From the NCBI GenBank assembly GCA_937901465.1, contig CALGTU010000205.1, positions 1 to 27,311 on the forward strand: a stretch of 27,311 nt of DNA. Reading direction: 5' to 3'. The stretch is from an uncultured Clostridia bacterium. Lineage in GTDB: Bacteria > Bacillota > Clostridia > Oscillospirales > Ruminococcaceae. A program made the translations under genes and the position numbers. This document shows positions 16,466-24,611 of this stretch, in pieces. Numbering within the stretch: the first letter of the stretch is position 1; each line of letters opens with the position of its first letter. The notes under the pieces are model-generated. The model ran no database searches. It saw only the letters and a program-made list of their open reading frames with translations, and had not been told where the DNA came from.

Positions 16466-17398
16466 TTATGCATTCTTCTTGTTTTTCTTTCTTGTCTGCC
16501 AGAGAATCCAGAGGGGACAAACAACAAACATTGTTGAGTAAACACCTGAAATCATACCGAAGATAAGAGGAGTTGAGAATGAAAGGATTGATGAAATTCC
16601 GTAAACCGAACCGACAATCGAAACACATATCATAGCAGTAACTGTTGTGATTGTTGTGTTGATTGTTCTCTGAATACATTCATTAAGGCTTCTGTTTACG
16701 ATTTCAACGATATCGCCTCTCTTACCTGCGAGTTTCTTGTTTTCACGGATTCTGTCGTAAACAACGATTGTGTCGTTGATTGAATAACCGAGAACTGTAA
16801 GAACAACCGCCATGAAGTTTGCGTTGATTTCATATCCGAAGAGAACAAACGCGCCGAAAACGATGATAACATCATGGATAAGACCGATGATTGCGAAAAC
16901 ACCCGCTGACCAACCGCTTACTGCCTTGAATCTGAAAGCGATATAGATTATTGTTACAAGGAATGCAAGACCGATAGCCACCATACATTTAACGAAGAAT
17001 TCTTTACCTGCCGTTGGCTTTACGTCACTTGACGAGATAAGGTCGAGCCCGTTTTCTGCGTATTTTTCTTTGAGTGTGTTTGTAAGTTCAAACTGCTTAT
17101 CGGCTGTGAGGCCTTCGTTTGAAGCAAGAGAAACATTCATTGTCTTGCTTTTTGTTGCAAAATCTTCACCGATTGTTACAATCGCTGTTGTTTTTGCTAT
17201 TTTTTCAACATCGGATTTGAACTGTGTATCGCTGATTTCACCATTATAAATGTAGGTGAGGATTGTTCCTCCCTTGAAGTTGATTGAAAGGTCAACCCCG
17301 AAAATTGCTGTTGCTATAGCTACGAGTGCTATAAGCACACCTGAAAGTGTGAGGAAGATTTTCTTCTTTCCTAAAAAATCAAAATTCTTATTCTTCAT
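16466..17398 (-). CDS. secF: Protein translocase subunit SecF
   Basis: 310 residues, six predicted membrane helices and a periplasmic-type domain after the first helix (about 35-120). Signature segments are FLGKKKIFLTLSGVLI near the start, DLSINFKGGTILTY, and in the C-terminal bundle AVVLTVLGYSINDTIVVYDRIRENKK. SecDF uses ion motive force to pull secreted proteins through SecYEG from outside. The start overlaps the secD end by 11 bases, so the two are translated together at matched levels. Confidence 0.96.
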   Translation of the reverse strand: MKNKNFDFLGKKKIFLTLSGVLIALVAIATAIFGVDLSINFKGGTILTYIYNGEISDTQFKSDVEKIAKTTAIVTIGEDFATKSKTMNVSLASNEGLTADKQFELTNTLKEKYAENGLDLISSSDVKPTAGKEFFVKCMVAIGLAFLVTIIYIAFRFKAVSGWSAGVFAIIGLIHDVIIVFGAFVLFGYEINANFMAVVLTVLGYSINDTIVVYDRIRENKKLAGKRGDIVEIVNRSLNECIQRTINTTITTVTAMICVSIVGSVYGISSILSFSTPLIFGMISGVYSTMFVVCPLWILWQTRKKNKKNA

Positions 17399-18788
17399 TT
17401 CTCTTCACACCTCCAAAGAAAACAGGATTGCGTAACGCCTTGAACTTTGAAAGCGAAACGAGCATAAGTCTTGAAGCGGTTACAGCCATAACGAAGTTGA
17501 GGATGATACCTGCTATAAGTGTAAAGCCGAGTGAATAAACTGTTCCTTCTGTTGAAGCACCGAACCAACGGAATATAGGACTTAAGATTGTAGCAAAGAA
17601 ACTGTCTGAAACGCCGAACGCGCCCATAAGTATTACTGCTACGAATACTACTGTGATGTTACTGTCGAAGATTGCTGTAAAGCCCTTGTCATAAGCTACT
17701 GAAAGTGCACCGTCGATTGTTTTTCCTGCTCTGAGTTCTTCTTTGATTCTTTCGTTTGTGATGATGTTTGCGTCAACGCCCATACCAACCGAAAGAATGA
17801 TACCTGCGATACCGGGAACTGTGAGTGTTGAGCCATTCATGAATCCGAAAAAGCCTGTTACCGCACATATCATACCTGCAACCTGTCCTAAAAGACCGAT
17901 TGAAGCAACCGCACCGGGAAGTCTGTAAACGCAGATCATGAAGATACAGATAAGAACGAATGCGATAGCACCTGCGAGTGCCATTGCGTCTCTTGCGCCA
18001 AGACCGAGTGTTGGTGAGATTGTTGAGAATGAAGATGTTTCAAGCTTAAAAGGAAGAGCACCTGAATTGATTTTGTTTGCGAGTGCTGTTGCGCTTTCTG
18101 CTGTGAAAGAACCTGAGATAGTTGCGTTTCCGCCTGCTATGGGTTCGTTTACGTTAGGAGCGGAAATCATTGTTTCGTCCATCCAGATTGAGAGAGGTTC
18201 TCCTGTTGAATAAGCTCTCTTTGTGGCTTCATAGAATTTATCCTTGCCTGTTTCTGAAAGTGCAAGGTTTACTACATAACGTCCATCATTGTCAAGACCG
18301 GGAACAGCCTGCTGAACATCGCCACCCTGAAGAAGAATTTCTTCTGTTATTCCTGTGGGATAACCGGCGTCGTCGGTTTCTGTTCCGAGACGGAATGTTA
18401 AAAGCGCTGTTTCACCGATTTCCTTAACAGCCTGTTCGGGATCGAAGTTTTCTTCGCCTGACTGCCAGGGGAATCTTACGATGATTCTCTGGTTGTTATA
18501 GTCTGTATAACATTCAGAGTCTGTAATACCTAAGGTTACAAGTCTCTGATTGATGGTTGCTGTAGCAGCGTCCATCTGTTCGGGTGTTGCGTCTATTCCT
18601 TCAGGGGGAGTGAATGTAACGTCAACCCCTCCTCTGATATCAATTCCCCAACGGATATCGTTAAGGTTCTTGACATATTTTGTCTGAACATCACCATACT
18701 GATAGGTAAGCCCTGTTACCTGGACTACTGTAAAGAGCATGATGAAGATGAATACGATGAAAAATACGGGTTTTCCAACTCTTTTCAC
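17388..18788 (-). CDS. secD: Protein translocase subunit SecD
   Basis: 466 residues starting at GTG 18788, which has AGGAGG nine bases upstream; a frame extended to a TTG at 18833 would place that ribosome binding site inside the gene. It has one N-terminal helix, the P1 domain starting DIRGGVDVTF, and a C-terminal six-helix bundle with TVPGIAGIILSVGMGVDANIIT and NERIKEELRAG. The acidic residues used for proton coupling are in the expected segment. Its length is typical of Clostridia, where SecD and SecF are separate proteins. It is the first gene of a two-gene operon. Confidence 0.95.
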   Translation of the reverse strand: MKRVGKPVFFIVFIFIMLFTVVQVTGLTYQYGDVQTKYVKNLNDIRWGIDIRGGVDVTFTPPEGIDATPEQMDAATATINQRLVTLGITDSECYTDYNNQRIIVRFPWQSGEENFDPEQAVKEIGETALLTFRLGTETDDAGYPTGITEEILLQGGDVQQAVPGLDNDGRYVVNLALSETGKDKFYEATKRAYSTGEPLSIWMDETMISAPNVNEPIAGGNATISGSFTAESATALANKINSGALPFKLETSSFSTISPTLGLGARDAMALAGAIAFVLICIFMICVYRLPGAVASIGLLGQVAGMICAVTGFFGFMNGSTLTVPGIAGIILSVGMGVDANIITNERIKEELRAGKTIDGALSVAYDKGFTAIFDSNITVVFVAVILMGAFGVSDSFFATILSPIFRWFGASTEGTVYSLGFTLIAGIILNFVMAVTASRLMLVSLSKFKALRNPVFFGGVKRNEE

Positions 18789-18853
18789 AGTTCTCTGCCT
18801 CCTGTTGATTTTTTTGCGACTTTCACTATACAAAAGTCAAAGCATACCCTATC

Positions 18854-18882
18854 ATTATATAGCATTTCCTTATAATTGTCAA
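18854..18882 (-). promoter_or_regulatory. Perfect consensus promoter of secDF
   Basis: Read on the minus strand: TTGACA (18877-18882), a 17-base spacer, TATAAT (18854-18859). Both hexamers match the sigma-A consensus exactly, indicating strong constitutive expression. The leader to the GTG start is about 60 bases. Confidence 0.9.
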
Positions 18883-18926
18883 ATATTTTCTTTTTTAAAA
18901 AACGCCGTTCCCTGTTCTTATGAATA

Positions 18927-18955
18927 TTGATTTTAAGCCCTTCTTGTGATATACT
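18927..18955 (+). promoter_or_regulatory. Promoter of the ABC ATPase operon
   Basis: -35 TTGATT (18927-18932), a 17-base spacer ending TGTGA, -10 TATACT (18950-18955). The same -35, spacing and TGTGA extension occur in the spo0A promoter at 15580-15608. Confidence 0.75.
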
Positions 18956-18987
18956 GAAAAAAGTATATGAAAAAGGAGGGGAACCTT

Positions 18988-20172
18988 TTGGACGAAATTT
19001 TAATAACCGCCCGTGATATAGGCAAAAAGATAAAGAAAAGAAAGAAGGGCTCTTCTCTTTTTAAGCCCGAATATGAAGAGATTACAATACTTTCAGGGGT
19101 AAATCTTGATGTAAATAAAGGCGAATGTGTTGTTGTCATAGGAGAAAGCGGAGCGGGAAAAACTCTTCTTTTAGATATCCTTTCGGGAAAAGACAAAGAA
19201 TTTACAGGTGAACTTTCGCTCTCATCTTCTGCTTATATAAACGAAATGATAAAAAAGCTATCTCCTCGTATGACAGGAGAAAAGAACATTTTAAATATTC
19301 TTTCTTCGTTCGGAATAAAGAAAAAAGACGCGATTTCTGTTTACGATAAAATAGCCGTTTTTTCAGAACTTGATGAAAAACTCGAAAAACCTGTTCGCGA
19401 ATATTCCTATGGAATGAAAATGCGTCTTGTTTTTTCTGCGGTTGCTTTTACAGGTGCAAATCTTATCATAATAGACGATATGCCCTCGGCTTTTGACAGA
19501 ATTTTTATGAGAAAAGTTATCGATAAAATTGATGAACTTCGTCTTATGGGAAAAAGCTTTGTTTTTTCGGATAATACTGTAAATCTTCCGCTCTCACTTT
19601 CGGCAAAAACCGTTTCTATGGAAAACGGAAAGATGATTTCTATGGGAAATTCAACCGAAGAAACAACCCGCTTTTTAGAAAAAGCTCTTTCTGAAAGAGG
19701 AAGAAAAATAACAGAATTTTTTGAAAGACAACCGCTTTCTGAGCGTGAACTTTCACGCTGGGGAAATCAGAATATAGAAATAATAGGCGTTGACCTTTTT
19801 TCAGGAAACGGCAAGAAATGCTATGATTTCGACCCCGAGGGAAGAATGGTTATAAGAATAGAATACAAAATAAACCGACCTGTTTCTGATATAGGATTTT
19901 CTGTCGGAATTTTCGGTTCTGACGGAGTATGCCGTTATTTCACAGATACATATATAGATGAAGTTTTGGTTGATATAAAACAAAGAGGAAGAATTTCTCT
20001 TATTTTAGAACGCTCGGGACTTTTAGAAAATTCATACCGCATAGATGTTGCCGCACACGACAAGGCGGGATTGCCCTATGATTATGTTTTGGGAATAGCA
20101 AAATTCAAGACATCTTCGCCCATAAGCGACAGAGGAATGTATCGTCCTTTACACCGCTGGGAAAACGACTGA
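18988..20172 (+). CDS. Wzt/TagH-type ABC transporter ATP-binding protein with altered catalytic residues
   Basis: 394 residues from the TTG at 18988, which is preceded by AAGGAGGGG; the ATG at 18967 overlaps that site and is less likely. The N-terminal ATPase domain (about 1-225) resembles polysaccharide or teichoic-acid exporters: Walker A GESGAGKT (52-59), RMTGEKNI, and the signature YSYGMKMRL. The Walker B end is IIIDDMP, with Asp164 in place of the catalytic Glu, and the H-loop His is missing (FSDN, Asp195). The C-terminal part (about 260-390) is beta-rich like Wzt_C substrate-binding domains. No permease gene is adjacent, so it may act with a distant partner, regulate one, or have lost ATPase turnover. 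Confidence 0.8.
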   Translation: MDEILITARDIGKKIKKRKKGSSLFKPEYEEITILSGVNLDVNKGECVVVIGESGAGKTLLLDILSGKDKEFTGELSLSSSAYINEMIKKLSPRMTGEKNILNILSSFGIKKKDAISVYDKIAVFSELDEKLEKPVREYSYGMKMRLVFSAVAFTGANLIIIDDMPSAFDRIFMRKVIDKIDELRLMGKSFVFSDNTVNLPLSLSAKTVSMENGKMISMGNSTEETTRFLEKALSERGRKITEFFERQPLSERELSRWGNQNIEIIGVDLFSGNGKKCYDFDPEGRMVIRIEYKINRPVSDIGFSVGIFGSDGVCRYFTDTYIDEVLVDIKQRGRISLILERSGLLENSYRIDVAAHDKAGLPYDYVLGIAKFKTSSPISDRGMYRPLHRWEND

Positions 20173-20185
20173 GGTAAAGATAAAA

Positions 20186-20917
20186 ATGTCAGAAAAGAAA
20201 TTTGAAAAAATATCAGAAAAACTTTCCCTTGCTGTTTCAGATGAACATTCTTTCGGAACAGACGCTTTTCTTCTCGCGTCGTTTTCAATGCCGCGAAGAA
20301 AAGATATGGTCTGTGATTTAGGAACAGGCTGTGGAATAATCCCCTTTCTGATGAAAAAGGGATTTTCGCCTAAAGTAATCTATGCCGTTGATATTCAGGA
20401 AAACGCCATAAATCTTTTAAAAGAAAGTATCAAGGTTTCAGATGCAGATGACATTATCCCCATATGTGCCGACCTTAAAACCTTATGGGATGACGCACCT
20501 TTGGGAAAGCTTGATATAGTATCCTGCAATCCGCCTTATAAAGTTTCGGGTGCGGGGATAGAAAGTGAACTTACGGCACATAAAATCGCAAGGCACGAAA
20601 TTCTTTGCAACATAGATGATGTATGCAGAGCGGGAGCAAAACTTCTGAAATTCGGTGGAAAGTTATGCATATGCAATCGTCCCGAAAGGCTTTCAGATGT
20701 TATCTTTGCGATGAAAAATAACGGCATTGAGCCAAAGACAATAAGGTTTGTAAGCAAAACCCCCGATGACGCTCCCTGGCTTTTTTTAATCGAGGGCAGA
20801 AAGGGCGGAAAACCTTTTATGAATGTTATGAAAAACCTTTATATAAAAGACGAAAACGGAAATTTCTCAGAAGAGATGATGTCGATTTATGAGAGAGAAT
20901 TCAAGGAGGAAGAGTAA
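20186..20917 (+). CDS. trmN6: tRNA1(Val) (adenine37-N6)-methyltransferase (TrmN6/YabB-like)
   Basis: 243 residues. SAM-dependent methyltransferase that modifies A37 in the anticodon loop. The SAM-binding motif DLGTGCGIIPFLM is at about residues 44-56, the acidic VDIQENA follows, and the catalytic NPPY is at 115-118, typical of exocyclic-amino methyltransferases. It starts 13 bases after the ABC gene and overlaps the rsmI start by one base. The yabB-yabC (rsmI) pairing is common in Firmicutes and supports the call. Confidence 0.88.
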   Translation: MSEKKFEKISEKLSLAVSDEHSFGTDAFLLASFSMPRRKDMVCDLGTGCGIIPFLMKKGFSPKVIYAVDIQENAINLLKESIKVSDADDIIPICADLKTLWDDAPLGKLDIVSCNPPYKVSGAGIESELTAHKIARHEILCNIDDVCRAGAKLLKFGGKLCICNRPERLSDVIFAMKNNGIEPKTIRFVSKTPDDAPWLFLIEGRKGGKPFMNVMKNLYIKDENGNFSEEMMSIYEREFKEEE

Positions 20918-21756
20918 TGTCGGGAAAGCTTTATGTTGTGGGAACCCCCATAGGAAACCTTTCGGATATGACTCCGCGTGCTTTAGAAATTCTTTCTTCG
21001 GTTGATTTTATCGCCGCTGAAGATACAAGAGTTACTTTAAAACTTCTCAACTGTTTTGAAATAAAAAACTCACTTATGAGTTATCATAAATTCAGTGATG
21101 ATTCTGTCGCAGAAAAAATATGTATGAGGATTTTATCGGGTGAAGACTGCGCTATAGTTACCGATGCGGGAATGCCCTGTGTTTCAGACCCCGGTGAAGA
21201 ACTTGTTAAAAAAGCCTATGAAATGGGGATTGAGGTTTCTGTTATCCCAGGTGTTTCGGCGGCTATATCGGCTCTCGCTATAAGTGGGCTTGATACCGCG
21301 CGTTTTGCTTTTGAGGGATTTTTACCCGTCAACAAAAAGCAGAGAAAAGAAATTCTTTCAAAGCTCTCTACTGATACTCACACCCTTATTTTCTATGAGG
21401 CTCCACACAAACTGACAGATACCCTTTCGGATTTATATGAAATTTTCGGCGACAGAAAAATCTCTTTATGCAGAGAACTTACAAAGCTCCACGAAGAAGT
21501 TATAAGAACAACTCTTTCTGAGGCGGTTTCTCTTTATGATGACGAAAAGAAACCGAGGGGCGAATATGTTCTTATAATTGAGGGGGCTTCTGAAAAAGAT
21601 TTAAAGGAAGATTTTTCAATAGAAGACGCAGCAGAAATCGCAAGAAAAAATATCGCAGACGGAATGAAACCTACTGACGCTTGTAAACTTGCGGCAAAGA
21701 AAACGAGTTTTTCAAAAGGTGAAATTTATTCTTTGATTTCATCAGATAAGACATAA
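20917..21756 (+). CDS. rsmI: 16S rRNA (cytidine1402-2'-O)-methyltransferase RsmI
   Basis: 279 residues, normal length. A tetrapyrrole-methylase fold enzyme that 2'-O-methylates C1402 in the decoding centre of 16S rRNA. Diagnostic segments: YVVGTPIGNLSDMTPRALE at the N-terminus, AAEDTR, VTDAGMPCVSDPGE, and VIPGVSAAISALAISGL, then EAPHKL. Its ATG overlaps the stop of the methyltransferase gene before it (TAATG at 20915-20919). Its terminator also forms the ribosome binding region of the next gene. Confidence 0.96.
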   Translation: MSGKLYVVGTPIGNLSDMTPRALEILSSVDFIAAEDTRVTLKLLNCFEIKNSLMSYHKFSDDSVAEKICMRILSGEDCAIVTDAGMPCVSDPGEELVKKAYEMGIEVSVIPGVSAAISALAISGLDTARFAFEGFLPVNKKQRKEILSKLSTDTHTLIFYEAPHKLTDTLSDLYEIFGDRKISLCRELTKLHEEVIRTTLSEAVSLYDDEKKPRGEYVLIIEGASEKDLKEDFSIEDAAEIARKNIADGMKPTDACKLAAKKTSFSKGEIYSLISSDKT

Positions 21757-21773
21757 TTTAATAAAAAAGGAAT

Positions 21774-21816
21774 AAAACACCTCCCTTATGTTAAAACTAC
21801 ATTCGGAGGTGTTTTT
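21774..21816 (+). terminator. rsmI terminator hairpin that contains the ribosome binding site of the next gene
   Basis: A perfect 11-bp stem: 21774-21784 pairs with 21805-21815 across a 20-base loop, followed by a T-run (21812-21816). The right arm begins GGAGG (21805-21809), which is the only ribosome binding site for the ATG at 21819. When folded, the hairpin both ends transcription and hides that site. Confidence 0.85.
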
Positions 21817-21818
21817 CT

Positions 21819-22535
21819 ATGAAAAAATACAATTCGTCAAAAATAAATTTATTCAAAGGAAAAGGTTTTATCATTTCGGTTACTGCTTGTGCGGCGGTTG
21901 TTGCGGCGGCAGGTTTTATTACCTATAACGAAACGGCAAAAAGTCTTGAAAATCAGTTATCGGTTGAAAGAACAACCGAATCAACGCAGAAAATACCCTC
22001 TTATGAAGAAATCAAAGAGGCAAACAAGGAAAAGAAAGATGTTGTAAAAGAAACGACCGCAAAAACAGAGGTTCCCAAAGAAGCAACAGAAGTTAAAATC
22101 AGCGTTGCACCAAGCGTTAAACAGAAATTTGTCTATCCCATAGCGGCTGAAGTTATCATTCCTTTCAGTGAGGGTGAACTTGTTAAATCAAAGACTCTCA
22201 ACTGTTGGAAAACTCACGATGGGGTTGATATAAAGGCTGAAAACGGAACTCCCGTTTCGGCAATGACTTCGGGCAGGGTTGTTTCTGTAAAAGACGACGC
22301 TTTATGGGGAGTTTCAATTATAATCGACCACGGAAACGGTATTGAGGGGCATTACTACGGGCTCGCCAAGAATGTAAATGTAAAGCCCGACCAGATGGTA
22401 GCATCGGGTGAAATCATAGGTGTTGCAGGAAACACAGCGGAATGCGAAACCGCAGAAGAACCGCATATCCATTTCGGCGTTAAGAACAATGGTGAATGGA
22501 TAAATCCTATCGACTATATCAGAGCGAATATATAA
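21819..22535 (+). CDS. SpoIIQ-like M23 (LytM) family membrane-anchored peptidase
   Basis: 238 residues. One N-terminal membrane helix (about 17-37), a Thr/Glu/Lys-rich linker, then a LytM domain (about 105-236). Zinc ligands look intact: His133 and Asp137 in THDGVD, and the HIH motif with His216 and His218, so it may cut peptidoglycan cross-bridges. Short, single-pass M23 proteins of this shape in spore formers include SpoIIQ, the forespore side of the engulfment channel; the Clostridium version keeps its zinc site, unlike that of B. subtilis. The SpoIIQ identity is inference. Its start lies only three bases beyond the rsmI terminator T-run. Confidence 0.82.
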   Translation: MKKYNSSKINLFKGKGFIISVTACAAVVAAAGFITYNETAKSLENQLSVERTTESTQKIPSYEEIKEANKEKKDVVKETTAKTEVPKEATEVKISVAPSVKQKFVYPIAAEVIIPFSEGELVKSKTLNCWKTHDGVDIKAENGTPVSAMTSGRVVSVKDDALWGVSIIIDHGNGIEGHYYGLAKNVNVKPDQMVASGEIIGVAGNTAECETAEEPHIHFGVKNNGEWINPIDYIRANI

Positions 22536-22598
22536 AGAAAGGACACCAAGGGGAGCCCCCTCGGGCACTACCAATAGCGAACTATTTTAAATCGTATG
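22536..22598. other. GC-rich junction-like sequence at the edge of the accessory region
   Basis: Between the M23 gene and the convergent recombinase gene lies a short GC-rich patch (22541-22566) with GGGG-AG-CCCC and GCCC-CCTC-GGGC hairpins, quite unlike the AT-rich gaps elsewhere. TnpX-type recombinase genes usually sit next to one end of their element, so one end may be here. No duplicate of this patch is visible in the window, so the call is tentative. Confidence 0.3.
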
Positions 22599-22626
22599 AA
22601 AAGTTGCGTATTTCTACGCAACTTTT
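22599..22626. terminator. Bidirectional terminator between the M23 gene and the recombinase gene
   Basis: A perfect 12-bp stem AAAAGTTGCGTA / TACGCAACTTTT (22599-22610, 22615-22626) with a TTTC loop. It overlaps the last codons and stop of the recombinase gene. Confidence 0.9.
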
Positions 22627-24230
22627 TCTTTTTTGCCATTGGTAACGGTAGAAGTAAGAATACCGAATCTGAAAATGATTTCTATTTTCTGCGTTCTGTG
22701 TCCCGATGACTTGTCCGGCGCATAAACTATAATCTTTTCAATGAACTCATGCATAATTTCGGGGGTGAGTTCCTGAATATCCGTGTATTTCTTCGCAATG
22801 CCCACAAATTTCCTTGTATCAGAAGATTGCTTCTCTCTTTCAGAAATAAAACTTTCAAGCAAAGCAATTTCTTCTTTCAGTTCCTTCTGTTCGACTTCGT
22901 AACTTTTAATCATGTTACTGAACATTTCGTCTGAAATCTTACCGAGAACATTATCTTCATAAAGCCTTTTAAATATTTTTTCGATTTCAGAAACCCTGTA
23001 GGTCTTCTTATCGAGTTTTGATTTTGCCGTTCTCAGTTCAGAAGAAATCTTCTTTTCAGAACTTTCCGTTGCGAGTTTAATAAACTTTTCTTCGTCTTCC
23101 GCTACAAAAGAAGCGACTTTTCTGATTTCTGAAAGTACAATCTCATTGAGGACATCCGTTCTTATGTAATGCGATGAACATTTATCCGTGTTTTTGGAGT
23201 AAACGGCACACTTCATATTTTCGTGGCAATTTCGAGACCTGCAAAGATACATTTTGCTTCCGCAATCCGAACAATATACCATTCCCGAAAAAGGATTTAC
23301 TTCTTTGCATCTCTGTGGTCTGCGTTTGTTCTTTCTGAGTTCTTGAACCAAATCAAAATCCTTTTGCGAAATAATCGCAGGGTGAGTGTTTTCGAATATC
23401 ATCCATTCGGATTCGGGGAGTAGTATGGTTTTCTTTTCCTTGTAGGATTTTCTTTTCGTTCTGAAATTTACCGTATGACCGAGATACTCTTTTCTTTCAA
23501 GGATAGCAGCGATAGTTTTTTCACACCATTTTGTAGGATTATCGGGATTTCTGAAATTTGCATAGCCTTTTGAGATTGCGTGTGCCGATGGGATGAGAAT
23601 TTTATCTTTCGTCAGTATTCCCGCAATCTGTGAAGGCCCGTATCCTTCTATGCAGAGTCTGAATATCCTCTTTACAACTTCTGTCGCTTCTTCGTCTACT
23701 TCCCATACATATTTGTTTGATTCGGATTTTTTGTATCCATAAGGCGGATTTGTAGTGAGAGGTTTTCCCGATTTACCTTTTGCTTTGAAAACAGCTATTA
23801 CCTTCTTACTGCAATCACGGGAGTGGTATTCGTTGAAAAGATTTTTAAAAGGCATAATCTCATTATCTTCTTTGTTTGTATCAACATTATCATTTATTGC
23901 GATATACCTTACATTGTAATCAGGAAAGATAATTTCAATATATTCGCCTGTCCTTATGTGGTTTCTTCCGAGTCTTGAAAGGTCTTTCGTAATAACTGTC
24001 GATACTTTGCCCGATTTTATGTCATCAAGCATACTGATAAAGCCGGGGCGATTGAAGTTTGTTCCGCTGTATCCGTCATCAATATAGAATACAGTATTCT
24101 TGAAACCATTGTCATTGGCATACCTTTTAAGAATGTCTTTCTGGTTTTTAATACTGTTGCTGTCTCCTACGAGTTCGTCATCACGGGAAAGACGACAATA
24201 AAGTGCTGTGATTGTGTTGTCTTGTAACAT
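22614..24230 (-). CDS. TnpX-type large serine recombinase
   Basis: 538 residues. An integrase that moves an element through a circular intermediate by serine-based strand exchange. The resolvase domain (about 6-150) has the catalytic Ser15 in YCRLSRDD, then GDSNSI, DDGYSGTNFNRPGF and TKDLSRLGR. A recombinase domain (about 165-275) follows, then a zinc ribbon (YCSDCGSKMYLCRSRNC, with further Cys after it), a coiled coil (about 400-475) and a DUF4368-like C-terminus ending in IEIIFRFG. This layout is that of TnpX of Tn4451 and its ICE relatives. The ATG at 24230 has AAAGGAG five bases upstream. No truncation or frameshift is seen, so it is probably active. Confidence 0.93.
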   Translation of the reverse strand: MLQDNTITALYCRLSRDDELVGDSNSIKNQKDILKRYANDNGFKNTVFYIDDGYSGTNFNRPGFISMLDDIKSGKVSTVITKDLSRLGRNHIRTGEYIEIIFPDYNVRYIAINDNVDTNKEDNEIMPFKNLFNEYHSRDCSKKVIAVFKAKGKSGKPLTTNPPYGYKKSESNKYVWEVDEEATEVVKRIFRLCIEGYGPSQIAGILTKDKILIPSAHAISKGYANFRNPDNPTKWCEKTIAAILERKEYLGHTVNFRTKRKSYKEKKTILLPESEWMIFENTHPAIISQKDFDLVQELRKNKRRPQRCKEVNPFSGMVYCSDCGSKMYLCRSRNCHENMKCAVYSKNTDKCSSHYIRTDVLNEIVLSEIRKVASFVAEDEEKFIKLATESSEKKISSELRTAKSKLDKKTYRVSEIEKIFKRLYEDNVLGKISDEMFSNMIKSYEVEQKELKEEIALLESFISEREKQSSDTRKFVGIAKKYTDIQELTPEIMHEFIEKIIVYAPDKSSGHRTQKIEIIFRFGILTSTVTNGKKEKVA

Positions 24231-24269
24231 AGATGCTCCTTTCCGACAACATACGACTAATGTGAGTCT

Positions 24270-24298
24270 ATAATAGCATCATAAAAGCCGTTTGTCTA
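24270..24298 (-). promoter_or_regulatory. Promoter of the recombinase gene
   Basis: Read on the minus strand: -35 TAGACA (24293-24298), a 17-base spacer, -10 TATTAT (24270-24275). Each hexamer matches consensus at five of six positions. The -35 overlaps the tnpW stop codon. A small dyad GACT/AGTC lies just downstream (24255-24268). Confidence 0.65.
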
Positions 24299-24460
24299 CG
24301 TTTTTTGAGATTCAATTTCTTTTTCAATAAGATCGCATATTACGTCTTCTGCTGTTTCCTTGCTGTTATCGTTGAACTTTATCTCAACGATATAGGTAGT
24401 ATTACCTATTACATAAAGGGATGATGTCTCATAAAGAACGGATTTTTCAGTCTTTCGCAT
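24296..24460 (-). CDS. tnpW: TnpW family transposon-encoded protein
   Basis: 54 residues from the ATG at 24460, which has AAGGAGG nine bases upstream; the frame runs 18 codons further, but that start has no ribosome binding site. The core YVIGNTTYIVEIKFNDNSKE followed by the helix TAEDVICDLIEKEI matches the TnpW family of small proteins in Tn4451-like elements, whose role is unknown. It lies immediately ahead of the recombinase gene and on the same strand, which is a recurring arrangement and supports both calls. Other Tn4451 genes (tnpV, tnpU, tnpY, tnpZ) are not seen in the window. Confidence 0.8.
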   Translation of the reverse strand: MRKTEKSVLYETSSLYVIGNTTYIVEIKFNDNSKETAEDVICDLIEKEIESQKT

Positions 24461-24475
24461 ATATAAAGTCCTCCT

Positions 24476-24517
24476 TTCGTGAAAAATTGAAAAATTCAGA
24501 ATTTCCTTTTTCACGAA
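24476..24517 (-). promoter_or_regulatory. Perfect inverted repeat next to the tnpW ribosome binding site
   Basis: TTCGTGAAAAA (24476-24486) and TTTTTCACGAA (24507-24517) form a perfect 11-bp dyad with a 20-base loop. In the tnpW mRNA the stem ends exactly where AGGAGG begins, so it could be a leader hairpin setting access to the ribosome binding site, or a DNA operator for an element-encoded protein. Confidence 0.6.
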
Positions 24518-24611
24518 CGGATTTCCTTTATGATTTGAATATATAAAAAAATAAAAATAAATTTTTTTAAATTTTTATCCGTTTTTTCAGAAAAACGATG
24601 TTATAGTTATA

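Noticed and set aside
17663..17669. Second TGTCGAA (0A box) inside secD
   Set aside because: It lies deep in a conserved coding region, away from any promoter; a seven-base match is expected by chance a few times in 27 kb.
22536..22598. Recognisable att site duplicated at the far end of the accessory region
   Set aside because: No second copy was found by eye in the window; the other end of the element is probably outside it.
24461..24514. Longer start for tnpW
   Set aside because: The extra 18 codons lie across the leader dyad and have no ribosome binding site, while the ATG at 24460 has a perfect one.
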